Source: Candidatus Nomurabacteria bacterium
GTDB taxonomy: Bacteria; Patescibacteriota; Minisyncoccia; Phycocordibacterales; UBA9973
Assembly: GCA_003157195.1 (NCBI GenBank)
Contig: PMIU01000023.1
Coordinates: 1 to 10,849 of the forward strand
Reading direction: 5' to 3'
DNA length: 10,849 bases
Part shown: in pieces, positions 5,709-10,849 of the stretch
Numbering within the stretch: the stretch's first letter is position 1
Layout: every line of letters begins with the position of its first letter
Translations under genes and position numbers: made by a program
The notes under the pieces: model-generated
What the model was told of the DNA's origin: nothing
Database searches by the model: none
The model's input: only the letters and a program-made list of their open reading frames with translations

Positions 5709-7058
5709 ATGACAAGAAGAAATTTTATACTTTTAGTAATAGTCCTGGTCATCGTCGTAATCGCGATTTTTGTGTTTTTATTTTCCCAACCCAATACAAC
5801 CACGCCGGGAGGGGAGGGCACGGGCACAAACTTTTTCTCGCAGTTTAATCCTTTTGCAAGCAATAAAACAAAAACTCCCGTGGTGACGCCTCCAGTTACT
5901 ACACCCGGAACCGAACCCGGCACAACTCCGGAAACAACTTCAAAATTAATAAAGATTTCCAGTATGCCGATTGCGGGGTTTGGGGTGTTTAGTAAAGAAC
6001 GAATCAAAGTTGTGCCGGTGGTGACTCCAGACCCCACCCTAACCCTCCCCTTAGCAGGGGAGGCAGCAAAAACTCCACCAAAAACTACAAAAGTAGTCGC
6101 GCCACTTACAGAATTTATGCCAGCTTTGCGATATGTAGACAGAGCCACCGGAAACATTTTTGAAACTTTCGCCGACAAAATTCAAGAGCAGAAATTTTCC
6201 ACAACGGTGATACCAGAGATATATGATGCATATTTTGGAAACAATGGACAGTCTGTAGTTATGCGATATTTGAAAACCGATGGCAGAACCATAGAAACTT
6301 TTGCAAGTAATCTTCCGAAGGAACTTTTGGGGGCAGACCCTACGGTTACTAATGAAATAAAAGGTTCTTTCTTGCCAGAAAACATCAAAGACATCAGTTT
6401 GTCACCCGACAATTCGAGTATATTTTATTTATTCAACAGCGGAGATAATATGGTGGGCACAACGATGAATTTGGCAACAAGTAAAAAGGTGCAAATTTTT
6501 ACTTCGCCGTTTACTGAATGGCTGTCACAGTGGCCAAGCACGGGAACAATCACTCTCACGACCAAACCTGCTTCTGGTATACCGGGATATATGTATACGC
6601 TAAACACTAATACGAAAAATCTATCCAGCTCACTCGGCAACATAAACGGTCTTACCACGCTTTCTAGTCCAAACGGCAAATTAATCCTATATAACAACGA
6701 CAGTTTGTCACTCAATATTTATCATACAGACACAAAAGTTTCAGACCCGGTAGGAGTCAGAACTATGCCCGAGAAATGCATCTGGAGTAGCGCTAGTGAC
6801 GCTATATACTGCGCTGTGCCGAAATCAATACCTTTAGGCACGTACCCGGACTCTTGGTACCAAGGAGAAGTGTCTTTCAGTGATCAAATTTGGAAAATAG
6901 ATATTAAAACCGGAAATACGACTCTGCTCGTAGACCCACTCACCATAAGTGGCGGGGAAGAGATGGATGGCACAAAACTCGCATTGGATGCCGGTGGAAA
7001 TTATTTATTTTTTGTAAATAAAAAAGATTCTTTTCTTTGGGAATTCGCGCTTAAATAG
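5709..7058 (+). CDS. Membrane-anchored protein with Thr/Pro-rich stalk and propeller-like C-terminal body
   Basis: I do not recognise a named family. The 449-residue protein has an N-terminal anchor (hydrophobic residues about 6-26 after MTRRN), a low-complexity Thr/Pro/Gly-rich stalk (about 28-135) and a globular part (136-449). In the latter, short strand motifs recur, such as DISLSPDNSSIFYLF, TTLSSPNGKLILYNN and WKIDIKTGNTTLLVD. Such SPDG-like turns are typical of WD40-like/PD40 beta-propellers, so a propeller fold is plausible but unproven. The topology is N-in with a large extracytoplasmic body. It follows the pilin-hydrolase gene by 9 bases and is probably in the same transcript; it may be an external scaffold or sensor of the apparatus. 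The stalk at residues about 106-120 is encoded by a REP-like palindrome (6027-6064). The gene ends in TAG and overlaps the convergent jag gene by 8 bp. Confidence 0.75.
   Translation: MTRRNFILLVIVLVIVVIAIFVFLFSQPNTTTPGGEGTGTNFFSQFNPFASNKTKTPVVTPPVTTPGTEPGTTPETTSKLIKISSMPIAGFGVFSKERIKVVPVVTPDPTLTLPLAGEAAKTPPKTTKVVAPLTEFMPALRYVDRATGNIFETFADKIQEQKFSTTVIPEIYDAYFGNNGQSVVMRYLKTDGRTIETFASNLPKELLGADPTVTNEIKGSFLPENIKDISLSPDNSSIFYLFNSGDNMVGTTMNLATSKKVQIFTSPFTEWLSQWPSTGTITLTTKPASGIPGYMYTLNTNTKNLSSSLGNINGLTTLSSPNGKLILYNNDSLSLNIYHTDTKVSDPVGVRTMPEKCIWSSASDAIYCAVPKSIPLGTYPDSWYQGEVSFSDQIWKIDIKTGNTTLLVDPLTISGGEEMDGTKLALDAGGNYLFFVNKKDSFLWEFALK
6027..6064 (+). repeat. REP-like palindromic element, copy A, inside the stalk protein gene
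   Basis: CCTCCCCT (6044-6051) and AGGGGAGG (6056-6063) form a perfect 8-bp stem around the loop TAGC, preceded by the C-rich arm AGACCCCACCCTAACC. The element is read in frame as PDPTLTLPLAGEA. A related copy lies on the - strand at 7312-7349. Its C/G-rich make-up contrasts sharply with the AT-rich surroundings. It is a likely dispersed palindromic repeat that landed in a tolerant linker. Confidence 0.75.
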
Positions 7059-7551
7059 TTCCAATGTATTTTATTACCACCCGGCGAGAAGGGCCAAAAC
7101 CGACTGATTCGGTTTTTAAGTCTGTTGCCTCGGACAAAAATTCATGGACGATTCTGCGTTCAAAAGAAGACATCGGGTCAACTTCTATATTTGATTTAAA
7201 ATACCTAGCTCGTTCGGACATCATATGGGCAATAGCGCGAACATTTTCCACCCGCTTTTTCTGAAAGCCGTTGATATCCACAAGAATAGATATTTCGTCG
7301 GTTCTGTCTTTAGCCCCTCTCTCTTGGGGAGGGGTTGGCGAGGGGGTCTTATTCTCAATTATCCTACGTACAATATGATTCAACGCCTGCAATCCCTCGC
7401 CTTCGCGTGAAATGAAAAAATGCGGTTCACTCACTTCCACCGAAATCCACATATTTTTAGGACTGTCTTCGGTAACCTCAATTCCACTCATCTTTACGGT
7501 GGTCTTTTCAATTAATTCTTTTACTAATTTTTGAATTTCTTGTTTATCCAT
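7051..7551 (-). CDS. jag: Jag / KhpB-like RNA-binding protein (KH + R3H domains)
   Basis: The 166-residue protein has a KH domain (about residues 20-95) and an R3H domain (about 100-166). The KH loop reads ISREGEGLQALNHIV (47-61), where the usual GxxG is SREG. The segment VDINGFQKKRVENVRAIAHM (91-110) is typical of Jag, and the R3H signature is R132-x3-H136 in ERRIVHEFL. Jag/KhpB proteins bind RNA and in Firmicutes influence cell division and envelope homeostasis. The N-terminal Jag_N domain of longer homologues is missing. A REP-like element encodes residues about 68-80 (KTPSPTPPQERGA), inserted between the KH helix and its last strand. The start at 7551 overlaps the end of yidC by 8 bases, with AGAAG upstream as a weak ribosome binding site. 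Position next to yidC is the usual one. Confidence 0.9.
   Translation of the reverse strand: MDKQEIQKLVKELIEKTTVKMSGIEVTEDSPKNMWISVEVSEPHFFISREGEGLQALNHIVRRIIENKTPSPTPPQERGAKDRTDEISILVDINGFQKKRVENVRAIAHMMSERARYFKSNIEVDPMSSFERRIVHEFLSEATDLKTESVGFGPSRRVVIKYIGTI
7312..7349 (-). repeat. REP-like palindromic element, copy B, inside jag
   Basis: Read on the - strand, this begins AGACCCCCTCGCCAACCCC, close to the start of the element at 6029 (AGACCCCACCCTAACC). It ends in a G/C-rich hairpin whose arms on the + strand are CCCCTC (7314-7319) and GAGGGG (7329-7334). It stays in frame in jag and encodes a Pro-rich insert in the KH domain. The two copies differ in the loop and lower stem, so they are related but not identical. 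Confidence 0.75.
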
Positions 7552-8269
7552 ATACTTCTAATTTAAATTCTTTTTTCTTCACATAAATCTGCTGGCCAAC
7601 CATAAAAAGATTGCTGGTGATCCAATATAAAGCAATCGCGCCGGAAATACTGTAAGCGATAAAAGTGACAATGAAAGGGAAAATGTATTTCATCTGGGTA
7701 TTCATACTTTTTGTGAAAGAATCCTGGAAAGATGGGTTACTACTAGAAGACACGGGTGGTTTCGGCATATAGTAAGCTTGCAGATACTGCGAGATACCAG
7801 CCAAAACTGCCAGAACTAAACTTTTCTTACTGATATCAATCAGCCCCAGGAAAATCATATTCATATGAGCGGGAATGTGGACAAAAGAATACAAAATTCC
7901 GTTGTTAAATTTTATTCCTTTGAAAAACACATAATACAAAGCGAAAATAATTGGAATCTGAATCAAAACCAAAAGACAACCGGAAAATGGATTGGTTTTG
8001 TGAACCTTATAGAGTTCAAAAGTCAGCCTGGCTTGTTCTTCTTTACTGGCGCCACTTTCTTTTATTTTATTAAGCTCTGGCGCGAGTATATTCATCTGCG
8101 CCTGGCTCTCGATGGATTTCTGAGAAAGGGGATAAAGCACCACTTTTACAAGGATAGTAAGGACAATAACAGCCACGCCAACGTCTCCACCAGGAACAAT
8201 AGATACTAAAAACGCCAAGGCGTTCAATAAAGGCTGATATAAAACGGCGTTCCAGATACTTGAAATCAT
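7544..8269 (-). CDS. yidC: YidC/Oxa1 membrane protein insertase
   Basis: The 241-residue protein inserts and folds membrane proteins, alone or with SecYEG. Hydrophobic segments lie at about 31-48, 97-116, 136-165 and 194-228 (the last likely two helices). The family signature NPFSGCLLVLIQIPIIFALY spans 93-112. The groove-facing positive residue in the first core helix is lysine (K42 in TILVKVVLYPL), where Bacillus SpoIIIJ has arginine. There is no lipoprotein signal and no large periplasmic domain, as in Gram-positive-type short YidC. An acidic/basic coiled hairpin loop lies between the first two core helices (about 50-92). ATG at 8269 has GAAAG just upstream. It lies in the rpmH-rnpA-yidD-yidC-jag series and is expected to be co-transcribed with it. 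Confidence 0.95.
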   Translation of the reverse strand: MISSIWNAVLYQPLLNALAFLVSIVPGGDVGVAVIVLTILVKVVLYPLSQKSIESQAQMNILAPELNKIKESGASKEEQARLTFELYKVHKTNPFSGCLLVLIQIPIIFALYYVFFKGIKFNNGILYSFVHIPAHMNMIFLGLIDISKKSLVLAVLAGISQYLQAYYMPKPPVSSSSNPSFQDSFTKSMNTQMKYIFPFIVTFIAYSISGAIALYWITSNLFMVGQQIYVKKKEFKLEVYG

Positions 8270-8309
8270 TCTTTCATTCTATATGAAAATGGAGAAAAAT
8301 GCCAGAAAA

Positions 8310-8519
8310 TTATTTTAAGGGTTCTATGTGATTCTTCTGCCATGGGTGGCAGCGGAGGATACGGCGGAAACCGAGATAGGTTCCTTTGGGTGCGCCGTAT
8401 TTTTCTATCGCTTGTTTGGTGTATTCGGAGCAGGTCGGATAAAAAACACATTTATTCTTTGGGGATAAAAATCTCTGATAAAAATTAATTAATTTTACTA
8501 AGTATTGTTTTAATTTCAT
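8310..8519 (-). CDS. yidD: YidD membrane protein insertion efficiency factor
   Basis: The 69-residue product shows the YidD pattern: FYQRFLSPKNKCVFYPTCSEY (residues 13-33), then QAIEKYG, KGTYLGFRRILRCHPW (45-60), with conserved cysteines at 24, 30 and 57. YidD is a small membrane-associated protein that assists YidC-dependent insertion. The ATG at 8519 is preferred over an in-frame TTG two codons upstream (8525). No later Met exists before the conserved region, so a 35-bp overlap with the end of rnpA is real. Such rnpA/yidD overlap is common and suggests coupled translation. Confidence 0.93.
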   Translation of the reverse strand: MKLKQYLVKLINFYQRFLSPKNKCVFYPTCSEYTKQAIEKYGAPKGTYLGFRRILRCHPWQKNHIEPLK

Positions 8520-8808
8520 TTTCAATTATTGAAGCATCATCTTGGTATTTTTTAAAAACAAAGGCGCCTGTGGTTCCGGTGGGGAATTGTTCTATATATT
8601 TTTTTAAAATATTATATCCCTTTCGTCTCAGAGAATTCCTTTTGACTGCCAGCTTAGCTACGCTTTTCGGCGCAATAAAGGAAATTTTTATTTCATTTTT
8701 ATCGGTTTTGATATATTTAAAAGTTAAATTAAGAGAATTCAAAAACCTGCCTTTTTTAAAGATTTCTTCTACTTCTCGCGTATTAGCCCTATTTTTTTTA
8801 GGAAGCAT
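8485..8808 (-). CDS. rnpA: Ribonuclease P protein component
   Basis: The 107-residue basic protein is the protein subunit of RNase P, which with the catalytic RNA trims 5' leaders from tRNA precursors. Family marks are the start MLPKKNR, the segment ISFIAPKSVAKLAVKRNSLRRKGY (about 42-65), which includes the RNR-like helix motif KRNSLRR, and the usual length near 110. The ATG at 8808 gives the canonical start; a GTG one codon earlier (8811) is possible. rpmH ends 6 bases upstream. There is no clear Shine-Dalgarno site, so translation may rely on coupling to rpmH. The RNase P RNA gene is not in this window. Confidence 0.95.
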   Translation of the reverse strand: MLPKKNRANTREVEEIFKKGRFLNSLNLTFKYIKTDKNEIKISFIAPKSVAKLAVKRNSLRRKGYNILKKYIEQFPTGTTGAFVFKKYQDDASIIENEIKTILSKIN

Positions 8809-8814
8809 CACTAT

Positions 8815-8949
8815 TTAAACAGATAATTTCTTTCTGCCTTTTTGGCGCCTTCTTTTCAGAACAGCTTTCCCGGTCTTGGTTCTGGACCTGACCAAAAATC
8901 CATGAGACTTTGCTCGTTTTCTTTTTTTAGGTTGATATGTTTGTGACAT
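8815..8949 (-). CDS. rpmH: Ribosomal protein L34
   Basis: This 44-residue gene encodes the small, highly basic large-subunit protein L34. The product starts [18 protein letters not shown] and ends [12 protein letters not shown], close to the universal L34 pattern (TYQPsxRKRxxxHGF ... RRRxKGRxxLSV). ATG at 8949, stop at 8817-8815. It heads the leftward operon with rnpA and is divergent from dnaA, the classic arrangement at a bacterial origin. The 94-bp spacer to dnaA carries DnaA boxes that may influence both genes. Confidence 0.96.
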   Translation of the reverse strand: MSQTYQPKKRKRAKSHGFLVRSRTKTGKAVLKRRRQKGRKKLSV

Positions 8950-8967
8950 ACAATGTAGCTTATCACA

Positions 8968-8987
8968 TTATCCACAGCTTATCAACA
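8968..8987 (+). promoter_or_regulatory. DnaA boxes between rpmH and dnaA
   Basis: TTATCCACA at 8968-8976 is a perfect consensus DnaA box (TTATNCACA). TTATCAACA at 8979-8987 differs at one position and lies in the same orientation. A third TTATC core occurs at 8960. Placement upstream of dnaA suggests autoregulation of dnaA or a part of a bipartite origin. Confidence 0.75.
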
Positions 8988-9029
8988 GGGTTAATAAGTT
9001 TTAAAAGATGTCTTCTAAAATAGAAATAG

Positions 9030-9035
9030 TATAAT
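9030..9035 (+). promoter_or_regulatory. -10 box (TATAAT) of the dnaA promoter, leaderless geometry
   Basis: A perfect TATAAT lies 8 bases before the dnaA ATG. Transcription starting about 7 bases downstream would begin at or next to the start codon, leaving no room for a ribosome binding site. No good -35 hexamer is seen at 16-18 bp spacing. The geometry matches that at 3580-3595. Confidence 0.5.
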
Positions 9036-9043
9036 ATGAAACT

Positions 9044-10387
9044 ATGAATACGAAACAACTTTGGAAAAATTGTCTGGTGGAAATAGAAGCAGGCATATCA
9101 AAGGCAAATTTCAGCACCTGGTTTAAAAATACATCTATAATTAAGGAAGACACGGGAATCATATATATAGGAGTGCCAAACGAGTTTGTGCGAGATTGGC
9201 TGATGAATAAATATCATAAACTCATTACCAAAACCATCGCTGATGCATACGAAAATATGCGCGCGGTGGAATACGTGATTACAAAAATAGAAAGTACTGC
9301 CAAGCAGGAAGTTATAAAAACAAGCGAAACAGCGGAAAAAGAGTTGCCTTTGAGGGATTTATATATAAATCCGGAAGATAATTTAAACCCACGCTACCAT
9401 TTTAACTCTTTTATCGTGGGAACATTCAACGAGCTGGCCTATGCCGCTTCTCAAGCGATAATAGATTCTCCGGGAACAAAATATAATCCATTTTTTATCT
9501 ACGGGGGAACGGGACTCGGCAAGACTCACCTGATTCAAGCTGTTGGAAACTCGATTAAAGAAAAATATCCCAATAAAAAGGTGCATTATATGACTTTGGA
9601 AAAATTTGCCAATGATTTTGTTAATTCAATGCAAAGCAATAAAGCAAACTCTTTCAAGGAAAAGTACCGCAAATATGATCTCTTGATTATAGATGACATC
9701 CAGTTCATCGGTAAGATGGAAAAAATCCAAGAAGAGCTTTTCCATACCTTTAATACTTTTCACGAGAACAATAAACAAATTATTTTTTCTTCCGACAAGC
9801 ATCCTAACTATATTCCGGAACTGGCGGATAGATTAAAATCACGTTTTGCAGCCGGAATGATTGTAGACATCTCCGAACCGGAATACGAATCCCGCTTGGC
9901 GATTTTGAAAGTAAAATTGCGCGAAATTAACGTCGATTTGGAAGAAGAGTTGGTGGAATATGTCGCAAGCTCAGTACAGGGCAACATTCGCGAATTGGAG
10001 GGAAGTTTGAATCTCATTGTCTGCCAATATCGCTTGAAAAATAAGCCTTTAACACTAATGGAAGTAAAAAACCTGCTAAAAAATAATATGCGACCAAAGA
10101 AAAATATGGCCATAAAAGATGTGGTCAAGATAGTCAGTGAATATTATAAACTCGAAGAAGGATCGGTTTATGAAAAAACCAGAAAAAAAGAAATAGTCAA
10201 AGCTAGGCAAGTCGTGATGTATCTGCTTCGTGAAGATTTTAATGTTTCTTATCCATTAATCGGACAAAAATTGGGCGGGAAAGATCACACCACTGTCATT
10301 CACTCTTGTCTGAAAATCAGAACAGATTTAAAAAATGATCCACAATTATTACAGGAGTTGGAACAGATAAGAATTATGTTTAAATAA
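9044..10387 (+). CDS. dnaA: Chromosomal replication initiator DnaA
   Basis: The 447-residue protein has all four DnaA domains. Domain I is residues 1-80 (LWKNCLVEIEAGISKANFSTWF). A short linker (about 80-108) follows. The AAA+ ATPase domain III has Walker A GGTGLGKTH (154-162), Walker B LLIIDDIQF (213-221), sensor-1 region IIFSSD (246-251), and the arginine-containing segment ADRLKSRF (261-268). Domain IV (about 352-447) carries the DNA-binding signature GGKDHTTVIHSCLKI (411-425). DnaA-ATP binds DnaA boxes and melts oriC. The linker is short compared with E. coli, as usual in small genomes. Start ATG at 9044, with a TATAAT 8 bases upstream. Boxes on both sides of the gene match its binding motif. 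Confidence 0.98.
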   Translation: MNTKQLWKNCLVEIEAGISKANFSTWFKNTSIIKEDTGIIYIGVPNEFVRDWLMNKYHKLITKTIADAYENMRAVEYVITKIESTAKQEVIKTSETAEKELPLRDLYINPEDNLNPRYHFNSFIVGTFNELAYAASQAIIDSPGTKYNPFFIYGGTGLGKTHLIQAVGNSIKEKYPNKKVHYMTLEKFANDFVNSMQSNKANSFKEKYRKYDLLIIDDIQFIGKMEKIQEELFHTFNTFHENNKQIIFSSDKHPNYIPELADRLKSRFAAGMIVDISEPEYESRLAILKVKLREINVDLEEELVEYVASSVQGNIRELEGSLNLIVCQYRLKNKPLTLMEVKNLLKNNMRPKKNMAIKDVVKIVSEYYKLEEGSVYEKTRKKEIVKARQVVMYLLREDFNVSYPLIGQKLGGKDHTTVIHSCLKIRTDLKNDPQLLQELEQIRIMFK

Positions 10388-10629
10388 CTGTTGGTAAGCG
10401 GTTAAAAAGACAATGAAAACAGAAACAAAACATGTTAACAAAGAGGGGGAAATTATGGATAGAGAAAAATGGAAAATAAAATTTTGTGTATAAACAGCAA
10501 TTTATTAAAATCTTATCAAATTAAAAATATTAAAAATATCTTTAAAAAACAACGACAAAAACCACTTATCAACTTATCCACTTGTGTAATAATAATAATA
10601 AATTATATATACAAGATATAAACAAATAT
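10388..10629. other. Candidate replication origin (oriC) in the dnaA-dnaN spacer
   Basis: This 242-bp gene-free, strongly AT-rich spacer holds DnaA-box-like sites: TTATACACA on the - strand at 10485-10493 (perfect), then TTATCAACT (10566-10574) and TTATCCACT (10574-10582), each close to consensus and in tandem. They are followed by five TAA triplets (10587-10601) and an AT-only stretch (10602-10610) that could be the unwinding element. The order boxes - triplets - AT tract resembles the DnaA-box/DnaA-trio arrangement described for bacterial origins. No open reading frame of note and no terminator hairpin after dnaA were seen here. Confidence 0.7.
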
Positions 10630-10849
10630 ATGAAACTAGAATGCTCGATTGAAAAATTAAAAAATAGTATCTCTCAAGTCGAAAGAATAACCGGGAAAAA
10701 TTTAACACTGCCTGTTTTGAATTCAATTTTAATGATTGCGTCAGGAAAATCTTTAAAATTAAGATCTACAAACTTGAGTCTTGGTATTGAAGTTGAAATT
10801 CCAGTAAAAATAGAGAAGGAAGGAACCCTGGCTGTTCCTGGGTCAGTTT
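10630..10849 (+). CDS. dnaN: DNA polymerase III beta subunit (sliding clamp), 5' part
   Basis: The first 73 codons are in the window; the gene runs off the right edge. The product starts MKLECSIEKLKNSISQVERI, continues TLPVLNSILMIASGKSLKLR and TNLSLGIEVEIPVKIEKEG, the typical N-terminal domain of the beta clamp (LPVLxxILxxxxxxxLxLxxTxLxxxI). The clamp encircles DNA and tethers polymerase III. It follows dnaA as in most bacteria. ATG at 10630 has no Shine-Dalgarno site; a TATAAA lies 7 bases before it, which in such AT-rich DNA is weak evidence for a separate promoter. Confidence 0.95.
   Translation, partial: MKLECSIEKLKNSISQVERITGKNLTLPVLNSILMIASGKSLKLRSTNLSLGIEVEIPVKIEKEGTLAVPGSV

Noticed and set aside
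5696..6178. 160-residue open frame on the - strand
   Set aside because: Antisense to the anchor and stalk of the + strand protein; Val/Gly-rich product mirrors the Thr/Pro-rich codons and has no family features.
7865..8209. 114-residue open frame on the + strand
   Set aside because: Antisense to yidC, whose family signature is unambiguous.
8520..8525. TTG start for yidD at 8525 and GTG start for rnpA at 8811
   Set aside because: In-frame ATG codons lie one or two codons downstream and give the family-typical N-termini.
10455..10493. Tiny open frame (12 codons) in the dnaA-dnaN spacer
   Set aside because: Too short, no ribosome binding site, and it ends in a DnaA box; treated as part of the origin.

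Overview
The window looks like a chromosomal replication-origin neighbourhood from a member of the Candidate Phyla Radiation (Patescibacteria), most likely a Paceibacteria/Parcubacteria-type organism. This is inferred from gene content: a compact PrgI / split VirB4 / VirB2-like pilin cluster, a small four-helix-bundle (S23-type) protein gene, a Jag protein lacking the usual N-terminal domain, a short YidC, AT-rich DNA, few Shine-Dalgarno-like sites and tiny or overlapping gene junctions. No rRNA, tRNA or CRISPR array was seen.

Left part (1-7058, all + strand): a type IV secretion/conjugation-like cluster. Order: four-helix-bundle protein, PrgI-like membrane protein, a separate VirB4 N-terminal-like protein, the VirB4 ATPase, a secreted Ig-like protein whose signal peptide is cut off by an in-frame TAG, a VirB2/TrbC-type pilin fused to an NlpC/P60 peptidoglycan hydrolase, and a membrane-anchored protein with a Thr/Pro-rich stalk and a propeller-like body. 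Together they suggest an envelope-spanning apparatus: VirB4 supplies energy, PrgI and the pilin-like protein form the membrane part, and the hydrolase domain could open the wall. The spacers among the first four genes are almost entirely degenerate 7-9 bp tandem repeats (TATAAAG-like) that change orientation from spacer to spacer. A different 7-bp repeat (TAGGCAT-like) follows virB4.

Middle part (7051-8949, all - strand): the conserved origin-side operon rpmH - rnpA - yidD - yidC - jag (transcribed right to left), with overlaps at rnpA/yidD and yidC/jag. It meets the left cluster tail to tail with an 8-bp overlap of coding ends.

Right part (9044-10849, + strand): dnaA, then a gene-free AT-rich spacer with DnaA boxes, TAA triplets and an AT-rich tract (candidate oriC), then the start of dnaN, which runs off the window. 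A second DnaA-box cluster lies between rpmH and dnaA.

Most unusual points: the amber codon exactly between signal peptide and mature domain; the pilin-hydrolase fusion with a base-composition break at the junction; two related REP-like palindromes that sit in frame inside coding sequences (the stalk protein and the KH domain of Jag); the repeat-filled spacers; and two promoters whose TATAAT lies 8-9 bases before the start codon, predicting leaderless mRNAs.
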